53,181 bases of DNA. It comes from an uncultured Clostridium sp. Its GTDB lineage: Bacteria > Bacillota > Clostridia > TANB77 > CAG-508. Below the pieces are notes generated by a model. That model was not told the DNA's origin, did not search any database, and saw only the letters and a list, made by a program, of their open reading frames with translations. Shown here piece by piece: positions 35,346 through 44,346 of the stretch; position 1 is the first letter of the stretch; each line of letters starts with the position of its first letter. The translations under genes were made by a program, and so were the position numbers. The stretch spans positions 1 through 53,181 of the forward strand of contig CAJMJN010000007.1 of the NCBI GenBank assembly GCA_905213875.1, written 5' to 3'.

Positions 35346-36500
35346 ATGAAAAAAGGAATAATAACATTAATGATATTTTTAGTGCTTATAGTAATTCCAA
35401 TAAAATATACATACTGTGAAACAACAGATGAAACATTAAAAAGTCAACAAAATGAATTTAAAATAGAAGAATTTATACAAAAAGCACATGATTATGGTGG
35501 GGATTTTTTTGAAAACGTAAATATAAGCGAATTATTAAATAATGCCGTAAAAGGAGAAATTGATAATAGTACGATTTTTAAACAAATATGGAATTTGTTT
35601 GGAAAAGAAGTTAAGACAAACCTGAAAGCAATTGTAAGTATATTGGTAATAATTATTATTGGGGCTATTCTAAAAACAATAGGAGAAAATTTAGAAAATC
35701 AAGGGATTACAAAGATTATATATTATGTACAATATATCCTGATAGTAACAATTATAATGACAAATTTTTCGGATATAGTAAAACAAGTACAAGATACCAC
35801 AAATAACTTAGTTGGTTTTATGCAGCTTTTAGTACCATTATTAATTACACTAATGACATATACAGGAAGTATAACAACAAGTACTATATTAGAACCAATA
35901 ATATTATTCCTAATAAATTTTGTTGGAAATATAATTCAAACACTAATTATTCCACTAGTTTTATTGTTTACAAGTTTGATTATAATATCAAAAATCTCAG
36001 AGCAAGTACAAGTGGACAAGTTAGCAAAGTTTCTAAAATCAGGAATAGTATGGTTTTTAGGAATAGTATTAACGATATTTGTTGGAGTTGTTTCTTTAGA
36101 AGGAACATTATCTAGTAGTATAGATGGAATAACAGCAAAAACAGGTAAGGCAGTTGTAAGTTCTGCAATTCCAGTAGTAGGAAAGATATTAGGTGATGCA
36201 GTAGACACGGTTTTAGGTTGTGGATTAATACTAAAAAATGCAGTTGGGATAATTGGAGTAGTAATAATAATTGGAATATGCATAGTACCAATAATAAAAT
36301 TAACTATTTTAACAATGTCATATAAAATTGTTGCAGTTGCAACACAAACAATAGCTGACTCTAAAATAACAGGACTATTAGAAGAAATTGGTGATGTATT
36401 TAAAATACTTTTAGGAATATTATGTGCAATTAGTTTTATGCTAATTATTGGAACTGCACTGGTTCTAAAGATATCAAACGGTGTGATGATGTATAAATAG
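35346..36500 (+). CDS. spoIIIAE: stage III sporulation protein AE
   Basis: Large multi-pass protein of the channel. The 384 residues have an N-terminal signal-like helix (about 3-22), an extracytoplasmic amphipathic region (to about 95) and seven or so membrane helices. The conserved LVPLLITLMTYTGS (near 160) and SAIPVVGKILGDAVDTVLGCGLILKNAVG (near 275-303) segments are clear. AAAGGAG precedes the ATG. Confidence 0.95.
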   Translation: MKKGIITLMIFLVLIVIPIKYTYCETTDETLKSQQNEFKIEEFIQKAHDYGGDFFENVNISELLNNAVKGEIDNSTIFKQIWNLFGKEVKTNLKAIVSILVIIIIGAILKTIGENLENQGITKIIYYVQYILIVTIIMTNFSDIVKQVQDTTNNLVGFMQLLVPLLITLMTYTGSITTSTILEPIILFLINFVGNIIQTLIIPLVLLFTSLIIISKISEQVQVDKLAKFLKSGIVWFLGIVLTIFVGVVSLEGTLSSSIDGITAKTGKAVVSSAIPVVGKILGDAVDTVLGCGLILKNAVGIIGVVIIIGICIVPIIKLTILTMSYKIVAVATQTIADSKITGLLEEIGDVFKILLGILCAISFMLIIGTALVLKISNGVMMYK

Positions 36501-36510
36501 GAGAATATAT

Positions 36511-37170
36511 ATGATTGAATTTTTAAGTGGATGGGCCAAAAATTTAGGTGTGGTAATAGTTATAGTATCAATATTTGAAATGATAGTACCAAATAATAAA
36601 ACAAAAAAGTATATAAGAGTGGTACTTGGAATATTTGTAATGTTTAATATAATATCACCATTTATAAAAAATAAAGATAAATTAAGTTCAGTTTCAATAG
36701 ATTTAGAAAATTATACAACAGAGCAAAATGTGACAGTAGATCAAACTAGTATGGATAAAAGAATACAAGACCTATATGAAAAAGAACTGGAAAAAGATAT
36801 AAAAAATAAAATAGAAGAACAAGGCTATAAAGTAGCAAGTTGTAAAGTAAATGCCACTATTTTAGAAAATGAAAATTCAAATAGTGAAGAAAATACTATT
36901 CAAAAGATTAAACTAAAAATAGAGAAAAAAGAAGATATAGAAAAGTCAAATCAAGATGCAAAAAATGTTGAAAATAAGATAGTAACAGAAATACAAAAAA
37001 TAAAGAAAGTCAATACAACAATAGGTAACAACACTAATAATGAGGATACCAATAATAAAGAAACAGACACAAATAACTCTAAAAAAATAACAAGACAAGA
37101 TATTCAAGATATAAAAAAATTTATTATAGATGAATATGGGGTGAAAGAAAAATGTTTGGAAATAAATTAA
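36511..37170 (+). CDS. spoIIIAF: stage III sporulation protein AF
   Basis: The 219 residues begin with two membrane helices (about 8-25 and 33-48; signature WAKNLGVVIVIVSIFEMIVPNNKTKKYIRVVLGIFVMF) and a soluble domain with ring-building features, then a long Asn/Thr-rich linker (about 165-195) that is longer than usual. It overlaps spoIIIAG by 19 bases. Confidence 0.92.
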   Translation: MIEFLSGWAKNLGVVIVIVSIFEMIVPNNKTKKYIRVVLGIFVMFNIISPFIKNKDKLSSVSIDLENYTTEQNVTVDQTSMDKRIQDLYEKELEKDIKNKIEEQGYKVASCKVNATILENENSNSEENTIQKIKLKIEKKEDIEKSNQDAKNVENKIVTEIQKIKKVNTTIGNNTNNEDTNNKETDTNNSKKITRQDIQDIKKFIIDEYGVKEKCLEIN

Positions 37171-37778
37171 AAGAATTATTGAAGCCAAAAGAAGAAAATC
37201 AAAAAGGAAATGATAAAAGAAAAATAGAAAATTTAGTATTTTTTATAATTTTACTTATAATAACAGTTGTTGTAATTAATATAATATGGAATGGAAGTAA
37301 AAGCAGTGATAAACAAACAACAAATGATACTTCGAAAAAACTAGCAAGTACACAAAATGCAATTATTACTTCAGATACAAGTAAAGAAACAAATAATGGT
37401 TTAGAAGAAAGGCTAAAAAATATATTATCAAAAATACAAGGTGTGGGGAATGTTGAAGTATGTCTTAATTATTCAGAAAGTAGTGAAACAATAGCTATGT
37501 ATAATGAAACATCAAAATCAAGTTCAACAGAAGAAACAGATACATCAGGCGGAAATCGAAAAATACAAGAAACTGATACACAAAAAGATATAATATATCA
37601 AGAAGAGGACGGAAAAAAGACTCCAATAACTCAAAAAGTAGTACAGCCAAAAATAGAAGGAGCTATAATAACAGCTCAAGGAGCTAATAATGCAAATATA
37701 AAAAATAATATTATCCAAGCAGTTGAGGCAATAACAGGTTTAGCAACACATAAAATACAAGTTTTTGAGATGGACTAG
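37152..37778 (+). CDS. spoIIIAG: stage III sporulation protein AG
   Basis: Ring-forming protein of the intermembrane channel. The 208 residues have one membrane helix (about 28-46), a Ser/Thr-rich linker, and the ring-building motif domain ILSKIQGVGNVEVCLNYSES (near 93-112) and GAIITAQGANNANIKNNIIQAVEAITGLATHKIQVFEM. ATG 37152 overlaps the end of spoIIIAF. Confidence 0.94.
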   Translation: MFGNKLKELLKPKEENQKGNDKRKIENLVFFIILLIITVVVINIIWNGSKSSDKQTTNDTSKKLASTQNAIITSDTSKETNNGLEERLKNILSKIQGVGNVEVCLNYSESSETIAMYNETSKSSSTEETDTSGGNRKIQETDTQKDIIYQEEDGKKTPITQKVVQPKIEGAIITAQGANNANIKNNIIQAVEAITGLATHKIQVFEMD

Positions 37779-37828
37779 AATTAAGGGGAATATTATTAAA
37801 TTTTGAAAGTGAGAAAGGGAGTTAAAAA

Positions 37829-38485
37829 ATGAAATTGTTAAAAAGAAATCAAGTAATTGTATATTCAATTGCAGTATTACTAATGGTTGCAGGATATTTA
37901 AATTATTCAACAAATACTAAGCAAACATTAGAAACGAGTAGCCAAGAAGTAAATACTAGTTCGGAATTAGCAAATGTGGGTGATGCAAGATTAGTAAGTA
38001 GTAGTGATATAACAGAAAATACAAATGTTAGTACAAATAATGAAACTAATACTACAAATAGTGTTAATAGTACCACCAATGCTACTAATACCAATACAAA
38101 TACAACAACTGAAACAAGTACAACTGCAGAAAATAAAAATGATGATTATTTTGCAAAATCAAAATTGGAAAGGGATACAATGTATTCACAAATGCTAGAA
38201 ACATATGAAAAAGTTTTAAATAGCACAAATTCACTAGAAACACAAAAACAATCAGCAACACAAGAGATAACTAAAATAAATGAAACAAAAAATAGTATAA
38301 TGGTAAGTGAAAATTTATTACAAACAAAAGGGTTTGAAAATTCAGTTATATTTGTAAATGGTGATAGCATAAGTGTCATAATAGGTGCAAGTGAGTTAAA
38401 AAAGGAAGAAGTTGCTCAAATACAAAATATAATTGCAAGAGAAATGAAAGCAAGTATAGAAAATATACATATATCAACAAAATAA
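37829..38485 (+). CDS. spoIIIAH: stage III sporulation protein AH
   Basis: Mother-cell partner of SpoIIQ; together they join the two membranes around the forespore. The 218 residues have an N-terminal membrane helix (about 10-27), a long Asn/Thr linker (about 60-100) and a C-terminal ring-building domain (FAKSKLERDTMYSQMLETYEKVL near 109, GFENSVIFVNGDSISVII near 168). A GGGAG site precedes the ATG. It ends at the operon terminator. Its partner spoIIQ is at 52082. Confidence 0.94.
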   Translation: MKLLKRNQVIVYSIAVLLMVAGYLNYSTNTKQTLETSSQEVNTSSELANVGDARLVSSSDITENTNVSTNNETNTTNSVNSTTNATNTNTNTTTETSTTAENKNDDYFAKSKLERDTMYSQMLETYEKVLNSTNSLETQKQSATQEITKINETKNSIMVSENLLQTKGFENSVIFVNGDSISVIIGASELKKEEVAQIQNIIAREMKASIENIHISTK

Positions 38486-38488
38486 TTA

Positions 38489-38526
38489 AAAAACATCGGA
38501 TTAGATATATTCCGATGTTTTTATGT
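38489..38526 (+). terminator. terminator of the spoIIIA operon
   Basis: Stem AAAACATCGGA/TCCGATGTTTT (38490-38500 with 38511-38521) followed by a T-rich run. Confidence 0.88.
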
Positions 38527-38544
38527 TTTTTGCAACAATACATA

Positions 38545-38573
38545 TTTACAAATTTTAGGATAAATGGTAAAAT
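38545..38573 (+). promoter_or_regulatory. promoter of the 38652-42976 cassette
   Basis: TTTACA (38545-38550), 17 bases, TAAAAT (38568-38573). Confidence 0.6.
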
Positions 38574-38651
38574 AATACATAGAAATGCTTTAATTATATA
38601 TAGAGGCAATTTGCTTATAGTGTACTATTAAGAACGAGGAGGAATAATATT

Positions 38652-39470
38652 TTGATTAATTTTTCAGAATACAAGGAAGCTTTAGATTATGCTAAACGGT
38701 ATTTTTTAAACGATTTAAAAGAGCTTGAAATTGTTTCAGCACAAATTTATGGTTCATCTACTTATGGAGAAGGATTTGTTAAGGGGGTATCAGATATTGA
38801 TATATGTGTTTTTACTCCTAAAATGTATAACATGAAATATCGAGATATTGTCAGTTATATTATGAATAATGCTAAAGGTGATTTTATAGACAAAAAGCCA
38901 TCTATAGTGGTTGACTACATTGCAGATCGGATTGAATTTTATCTTAATCATCCACAAATAGCAATAGATGTAACCATTATGGCTCCAGAATTACCTAATA
39001 GTAACAATATGGAGGAAACAGTAGCACATGATTCGGTGGATATATTTTTAGGAGCGTTTTATCAAAGAGGGATCCCACTTATAGGTGAAATTCCCAAAAA
39101 GAAACTAATAGAAAATGAATTTTTTCCATTCTATAATGAAAACTTGAGAAAAAAGCGATTAGATATGTTAATTCCACGAATTGAAAAATATAATAAAAGA
39201 ATAGAAATTTTGATTGAACAAAAAGGATACGATATATTAGATTATATCTATAAATCAAGAGAGTATTTTCTAAAATGGTTATTTATCTATAAAAGAGAAT
39301 ATCCTGTTAATTTACACAAACATTTGGAGTACCAACTATCAAATATTTTACGTTTGCCTCAAGAAGAAAGAGAAAGATTATTATTTATAGGAGATGGTGA
39401 CTTATTTAGATTAGCCTCTAATTATTTACAAATTGTAAATAATTATTTAAATGAGTATAAAAAACTATAA
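38652..39470 (+). CDS. nucleotidyltransferase-fold protein with two CGG codons
   Basis: The 272 residues have the polymerase-beta-like signature YGSSTYGEGFVKGVSDIDICV (near 33-53), where GS and DID are the nucleotide- and metal-binding residues. A helical C-terminal part follows (about 160-272). It may adenylylate or otherwise transfer a nucleotide to a small molecule or protein; the target is unknown. A TTG start lies 8 bases after GAGGAGG. It contains two of the six in-frame CGG codons of the window (38697, residue 16; 38928, residue 93), and a +1 shift at either would quickly stop translation. Codon use is a little richer in G and C than its neighbours, suggesting recent arrival. Confidence 0.78.
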   Translation: MINFSEYKEALDYAKRYFLNDLKELEIVSAQIYGSSTYGEGFVKGVSDIDICVFTPKMYNMKYRDIVSYIMNNAKGDFIDKKPSIVVDYIADRIEFYLNHPQIAIDVTIMAPELPNSNNMEETVAHDSVDIFLGAFYQRGIPLIGEIPKKKLIENEFFPFYNENLRKKRLDMLIPRIEKYNKRIEILIEQKGYDILDYIYKSREYFLKWLFIYKREYPVNLHKHLEYQLSNILRLPQEERERLLFIGDGDLFRLASNYLQIVNNYLNEYKKL

Positions 39471-39478
39471 GCATACCC

Positions 39479-39511
39479 AAAGTGCAGATATATTTAATAA
39501 ATCTGCACTTT
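39479..39511 (+). other. intercistronic hairpin
   Basis: A perfect 11-bp stem AAAGTGCAGAT/ATCTGCACTTT (39479-39489 with 39501-39511). No T run follows, so it may mark mRNA processing or stability rather than strong termination. Confidence 0.55.
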
Positions 39512-39541
39512 GAAACTTAATTTTAAGGAGAATGTTGTTTT

Positions 39542-40669
39542 ATGAAAAATACCATACAATATCCTGATTATGATAGATGTATTTTATCTGTAAGTGCATC
39601 ACTTTTAAGTAAATTCGGTCTTAAATCAAACTATCCAACATTAAAAGAATTGGACAAATATCTAGAAAAAAATTATAAAAATATCATATTTTTAATAATA
39701 GACTGTTTAGGTTCAGAAATATTAGAAAAAAATTTAAACGAATATAGTATATTAAAAAAACATATAAGGACTAACATTACTACAGTATTTCCAAGTACAA
39801 CAGTGGCAGCTACAACAGCGTTTCATTCAGGTATTTCTACTCTAGAAAATGGGTGGATAGGTTGGATGCCATACTTTAGGGAATATAATGATATTATAGA
39901 AATTTTTACTTCAAAACAATTTTATACAGGGAAAAAGTTAGACATTCCTGATATAGGAAAGAATATTTTACAATATGAAACTATATATTCAAAGATTATA
40001 AAGAAAAATTCTGATGTAATATACCATAAAATATTTCCAAGTTTTGTACCAAATGGAGCTAAAACTATTGAGGAACTTTGCAATAATATATATAAAGCTT
40101 GTATTAATGAAAATAAATGTAATTTAATATCTGCATATTGGAATGAACCAGATCATACGATTCATCGTACTGGGGTAACATCAAAGGAAACAAAGCAAGT
40201 ATTAGAAAATATAGATGGAAATATAAAACAATTAATAGATAAATTAGATGACTCATTAATTATTATATCAGCTGACCATGGAGCAATTGATGTAGAAGAA
40301 ATTTATATAAATGAATATAAAGAACTTGTAAATTGTTTAAAAATGCCACCTTCAATAGAAACAAGATTTGTAACATTTTTTGTAAAGGAAAATATGAAAG
40401 AAATCTTCAAAGAAAATTTTGAAAATATATTTAATAAAGATTTTCTTCTTTTTACAAAAGAAGAATTTTCAAAGTCGAACTTATTAGGAAGAGGAAAAAA
40501 ACATTATAAAATAGATGAATATTTAGGTGACTTTATAGCTATCAGTATATCTAATAAAGCAATTAGATATACAATAGATGGAAATAAATTTAAAAAGTTA
40601 ATTGCAGATCATGCAGGGATGACTAAGGAGGAAATGGAAGTTCCAGTAATAATAATAGAAAAGGAGTAA
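39542..40669 (+). CDS. alkaline-phosphatase-superfamily phosphodiesterase/phosphatase
   Basis: Type I nucleotide pyrophosphatase/phosphodiesterase-like enzyme of 375 residues. The metal ligands and nucleophile are visible in IFLIIDCLGSE (Asp near 54), TTVFPSTTVAATT (Thr nucleophile near 85), EPDHTIHRTG (Asp/His near 204-208), IISADHGAID (near 242) and ADHAG near the C-terminus. No signal peptide is seen, so it is cytoplasmic and acts on an internal phosphoester. It is followed 4 bases later by a PLP decarboxylase, suggesting a shared pathway. Confidence 0.85.
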   Translation: MKNTIQYPDYDRCILSVSASLLSKFGLKSNYPTLKELDKYLEKNYKNIIFLIIDCLGSEILEKNLNEYSILKKHIRTNITTVFPSTTVAATTAFHSGISTLENGWIGWMPYFREYNDIIEIFTSKQFYTGKKLDIPDIGKNILQYETIYSKIIKKNSDVIYHKIFPSFVPNGAKTIEELCNNIYKACINENKCNLISAYWNEPDHTIHRTGVTSKETKQVLENIDGNIKQLIDKLDDSLIIISADHGAIDVEEIYINEYKELVNCLKMPPSIETRFVTFFVKENMKEIFKENFENIFNKDFLLFTKEEFSKSNLLGRGKKHYKIDEYLGDFIAISISNKAIRYTIDGNKFKKLIADHAGMTKEEMEVPVIIIEKE

Positions 40670-40673
40670 GATA

Positions 40674-42359
40674 TTGAGTATTAATTTAAAAGAATATTTT
40701 GGAGATTATAAATCTAAAAATGTAGAAATATTAAACAAATATATATCAATGTTAGATGAAAAAGTAAGTAAATATTATAATTTTGGTAAACCATTTTTTA
40801 AAGGAGATCATTGTTTAAATTATAAAGAATATTTGCAAAAATGCAAGTTAAATTATAATTCATTAACAGCAGAAGAAACATTCGAATATATTTCACCATT
40901 ATATCAAAATTTACCTAACTGGAATAATCCAGGAACTATGATAAATGTAATACCACCAGTTAATCTTGTTTCAGTGGCAAGTATGAGCTTTTCTGAACTT
41001 TATAATCCAAACTTTGCACAAGATACATATGCGGGACTATTAATTTTATCAGAACTTGAAGTTACTAAATATATTTCAGATTTAGTGAATTGGGACTGGA
41101 AACAAAGCTTTGGAGTATTCACTTTTGGAGGAAAGGGTACAAATCTATATGCTACAAAGATAGCATTAACAAAAGCTTGTCCAGAAACTCAGAATTCAGG
41201 GTGTGAGATGAATAAATATTTTATGATAACTAGTAAAAATGCACATCCATGCCATTATGAAGTATGTAATTGGCTGGGAATTGGAAAAGATAATTGTATC
41301 GAAGCTAAATGTGACTTAGATGGAAGAATAGACATAGAAGATACTGAAAAAATAATTTGTAAAAATATTGAAAATGGAAAAATATTTCTAGGATTTAATT
41401 TAAATGGTGGTAGCACAAATGAACTTACAGTTGATCCAATTAAAAAAATCTCAGAACTCAATCAGAAGATTGCTAGCAAATATAAACTAGATTATATACC
41501 ACATATTCATGTGGATTCTGTATTAGGTTGGGTATATTTATTTTTTAATGACTATGACTATACAATAAATCCTCTTGGAATAGAAAATAAATACCTAATG
41601 AAAATACAATCTATAAATAAAAAAGTTCAAGAATTTAAATATGCAGATTCACTTGGAATAGACTTCCATAAAACAGGTTTTTGTCCATATGTATCAAGTC
41701 TGTTTATTGTAAAAAATAGAAGAGATTTTTATAGTCTTAATTTGAATAAAGAAAATCCTTTAGAAGAATTACATTATGGAAATTATAATCCATTTGAAAC
41801 AACATTAGAATTAACTCGAGCATCCAGTGGACCGATAATGGCACTGACTACTTTAAAATCACTAGGAATAAAAGGATTTCAAGAAATTATATCAAATATG
41901 TTTATATCAACAGAAAAATTTAGAAAATTACTTATAAAAAATAAGAACATTTGTATAATAAATGAAGAAACAGAATGGCTAGCAACGTTATTTATAGTAA
42001 AGCCTGAAAAATACAAAAAATATAATTTGGAAGAAATTTTAAAATTAGATGAGAAAGAAAAAGAAGATATTAAAGAATTTAATATAAATTATGCAAAATA
42101 TATATTAGAAAAAGGAAAAAATGGAGAAATAACATTCACATTTACATCATCTAGAAGTTATAAAATTCCAAATACAAATATAAAATTAGGAGCATTAAAG
42201 GCATATCCTATGTCAGTATTTTTAAACGAAAATGAGGTTAATAATTTGATAGAAGAAATATCAATTAGTATAGAAAATTATAAAAAAAGTTTAAAAAATA
42301 TAGACTATACAAAGTTAGATAACATATCTGACAATATGGTATATAGAAGTAAAAGATAG
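40674..42359 (+). CDS. pyridoxal-phosphate-dependent decarboxylase (group II type)
   Basis: The 561 residues have the fold of group II amino-acid decarboxylases: GVFTFGGKGTNLYATKIAL (near 144-162, cofactor phosphate binding), NAHPCHYEV (near 190), HVDSVLGW (near 276) and the cofactor lysine in GIDFHKTGF (near 330). The N-terminal part (YQNLPNWNNPGTMINVIPP) is typical of the larger glutamate/tyrosine decarboxylase-like proteins. Substrate unknown. A TTG start follows AAGGAG at the end of the previous gene. It probably makes an amine or related compound used with the neighbouring nucleotidyltransferase, phosphoesterase and kinase. Confidence 0.82.
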   Translation: MSINLKEYFGDYKSKNVEILNKYISMLDEKVSKYYNFGKPFFKGDHCLNYKEYLQKCKLNYNSLTAEETFEYISPLYQNLPNWNNPGTMINVIPPVNLVSVASMSFSELYNPNFAQDTYAGLLILSELEVTKYISDLVNWDWKQSFGVFTFGGKGTNLYATKIALTKACPETQNSGCEMNKYFMITSKNAHPCHYEVCNWLGIGKDNCIEAKCDLDGRIDIEDTEKIICKNIENGKIFLGFNLNGGSTNELTVDPIKKISELNQKIASKYKLDYIPHIHVDSVLGWVYLFFNDYDYTINPLGIENKYLMKIQSINKKVQEFKYADSLGIDFHKTGFCPYVSSLFIVKNRRDFYSLNLNKENPLEELHYGNYNPFETTLELTRASSGPIMALTTLKSLGIKGFQEIISNMFISTEKFRKLLIKNKNICIINEETEWLATLFIVKPEKYKKYNLEEILKLDEKEKEDIKEFNINYAKYILEKGKNGEITFTFTSSRSYKIPNTNIKLGALKAYPMSVFLNENEVNNLIEEISISIENYKKSLKNIDYTKLDNISDNMVYRSKR

Positions 42360-42373
42360 GAGGAGTAAATTAT

Positions 42374-42976
42374 ATGAAACTTGTTATTATTTTTGGACCA
42401 CATGCTGTTGGAAAAATGACTGTTGGACAAGAACTAGCAAAAATAACTGACTTAAAATTATTTCATAATCATATGACAATTGATATAGTTGCAGATTTGT
42501 TTGAAAATATGCCTCAAGAAAGGCTAAGATTAACAGAACTGTTCAGAAATGAAATATTTAAAAGTTTTGCAAGTAGTAACGAATATGGTATGATTTTTAC
42601 ATGTATGTGGGCTTTAGAAAGAAAGGATGATTGGGATTATATAGATAATCTAGAAAATATGTTCAAAAGTAATGGAGCAGAAGTATATTATGTTGAATTA
42701 GAAGCAGATTATGATATTAGACTTCAAAGGAACAAAACAGAAAATAGGCTTTTAAATAAACCATCTAAAAGAAATATAGAAAAATCAGAAAATTTATTTA
42801 AAGATATAGAAAACAGGCATAGATTAAATTCTTATCCAGGTGAAATAAAAAAAGAGAATTATATAAAAATTAATAACACTCATGTTTCTCCAGAAAATAT
42901 AGCAAAAATAATAAAAGACAGATTTAGACTACAAAAAAGAGAAGAAAAGATGCAAGACGATGAGGTTGAAAAATGA
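42374..42976 (+). CDS. P-loop kinase (shikimate-kinase-like/AAA_33 type)
   Basis: The 200 residues start with Walker A GPHAVGKMTVG (near 8-18), then FHNHMTID (near 34) and a C-terminal lid-like region (RNKTENRLLNKPSKRNIEKSE). It is the small ATP-dependent kinase type common in Firmicutes with unknown substrates. AGGAGGAG precedes the ATG. It ends the four-gene cassette, 14 bases after the decarboxylase. Confidence 0.8.
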   Translation: MKLVIIFGPHAVGKMTVGQELAKITDLKLFHNHMTIDIVADLFENMPQERLRLTELFRNEIFKSFASSNEYGMIFTCMWALERKDDWDYIDNLENMFKSNGAEVYYVELEADYDIRLQRNKTENRLLNKPSKRNIEKSENLFKDIENRHRLNSYPGEIKKENYIKINNTHVSPENIAKIIKDRFRLQKREEKMQDDEVEK

Positions 42977-43035
42977 TGATATCGGGTTGCTAATGATTAA
43001 ACAAAAAATCATAATAAAAAATCTTCCTAAAAGTG

Positions 43036-43063
43036 TTGTAAAAAAGAAAATTATTGATATAAT
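43036..43063 (+). promoter_or_regulatory. promoter of the phosphofructokinase gene
   Basis: TTGTAA (43036-43041), 16 bases, perfect TATAAT (43058-43063). Confidence 0.65.
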
Positions 43064-43103
43064 AATAATTGTGAAAAAAATAACACTTAAAGGAGGATTT
43101 TTT

Positions 43104-44249
43104 ATGTTAAAAAAAGTAGGAATATTAGCAAATGGTGGAGATGTATCAGGATTTAATGCTGTAATTAGAGCTATTGTAAAAACAGCAGAAAATCATGGAG
43201 TAGAATGTTATGGTATTATAGATGGATATAATGGTTTAATAAAAAAAGATTTTGAATTATTAAGCACAGCAGAAGGCGGAGAAGCTATAGGAATATTACC
43301 TAAAGGAGGTTCTATAATTGGGTCTTCTACAAATTCAAACTTATTTAATTATAAAGTTGTAAATGAAGATGGAAGTGTAGAATATAAAGACCTATCAGAT
43401 GAAGCTATTAAAAACATTAAAGACTTTGGTTTTGATTGTATATTTACACTAGGAGGAGATGGAACACAAAAATCTGCAAGAGATTTTGCAACAAAAGGTG
43501 TAAATGTTATAGGAGTACCTAAAACAATAGATAATGATGTTGCTTGTACAGATATAACTTTTGGATATAATACAGCAGTATCAGTTGCAATGGAAGCACT
43601 AGATAGATTACACACAACAGGAGCTACACACCATAGAATAATGGTACTAGAAGTAATGGGAAGATATGCAGGATGGATAGCATTAGAATCTGCAATAGCA
43701 GGAGGAGCAGATGTAGCGTTAATTCCAGAAATTCCATATGATATTAATAAAGTTGCAAGCAAAATAGAAAATAGGAAAAAAAGAGGAAAGAATTTCAGTA
43801 TAGTAGTTGTTGCCGAAGGTGCAAAACCAATAGGTGGAGATATTACAATTATGGGAACAAGAAATAATGGTGCAGGTGTAGATAATACAAAATTAGGTGG
43901 AATTGGACAAACAGTAGCAATGCAATTACAAGAAATTACAGGATTAGAAGCTAGAAATACAACTTTAGGATATATGCAAAGGGGAGGAACACCAACAGCA
44001 TTTGATAGAGTATTATCAACAAAATATGGAACAAAAGCAATGGAACTTGCATTAGAAGGAAAATTTGGGACATTAGCAGTTATGAAAGATGGAAAATTGG
44101 ACAGTGTTTCTTTAGAAGATGTAGTAGGAAATAATACAAAAATAGGTGCAGTTTCTGGAAACACAGAAGAGAGCAACATTAGAAAAGTCACAATGGATGA
44201 TGACTTAGTAAAAACAGCACGTGATATAGGAATTAATTTAGGGGACTAA
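43104..44249 (+). CDS. 6-phosphofructokinase, group III type
   Basis: Phosphorylates fructose 6-phosphate in glycolysis. The 381 residues start at ATG 43104 behind AGGAGG; in-frame sequence upstream is not part of the protein. Active-site motifs are GGDGT (near 118) and PKTIDND (near 139). Gly in the first motif is typical of ATP-using enzymes and Lys in the second of PPi-using ones. This mixed pattern (group III) does not fix the phosphate donor. Other signatures are EVMGRYAGWIA (near 188) and GYMQRGGTPTAFDR (near 290). It has its own promoter. Confidence 0.93.
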   Translation: MLKKVGILANGGDVSGFNAVIRAIVKTAENHGVECYGIIDGYNGLIKKDFELLSTAEGGEAIGILPKGGSIIGSSTNSNLFNYKVVNEDGSVEYKDLSDEAIKNIKDFGFDCIFTLGGDGTQKSARDFATKGVNVIGVPKTIDNDVACTDITFGYNTAVSVAMEALDRLHTTGATHHRIMVLEVMGRYAGWIALESAIAGGADVALIPEIPYDINKVASKIENRKKRGKNFSIVVVAEGAKPIGGDITIMGTRNNGAGVDNTKLGGIGQTVAMQLQEITGLEARNTTLGYMQRGGTPTAFDRVLSTKYGTKAMELALEGKFGTLAVMKDGKLDSVSLEDVVGNNTKIGAVSGNTEESNIRKVTMDDDLVKTARDIGINLGD

Positions 44250-44286
44250 AAAATATTACAATTATATTAAATTTTTATATATTAGA

Positions 44287-44314
44287 TTGTATTAAAATAA
44301 TAATATGATATAAT
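44287..44314 (+). promoter_or_regulatory. promoter of the gene at 44347
   Basis: TTGTAT (44287-44292), 16 bases, perfect TATAAT (44309-44314). Confidence 0.7.
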
Positions 44315-44346
44315 CACTTCAAATAATACGAAGGAGGAGTCATATA

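Noticed and set aside
42960..43103. In-frame extension upstream of the phosphofructokinase start
   Set aside because: A strong ribosome binding site and ATG at 43104 begin the conserved N-terminus, and a promoter lies within the extension.
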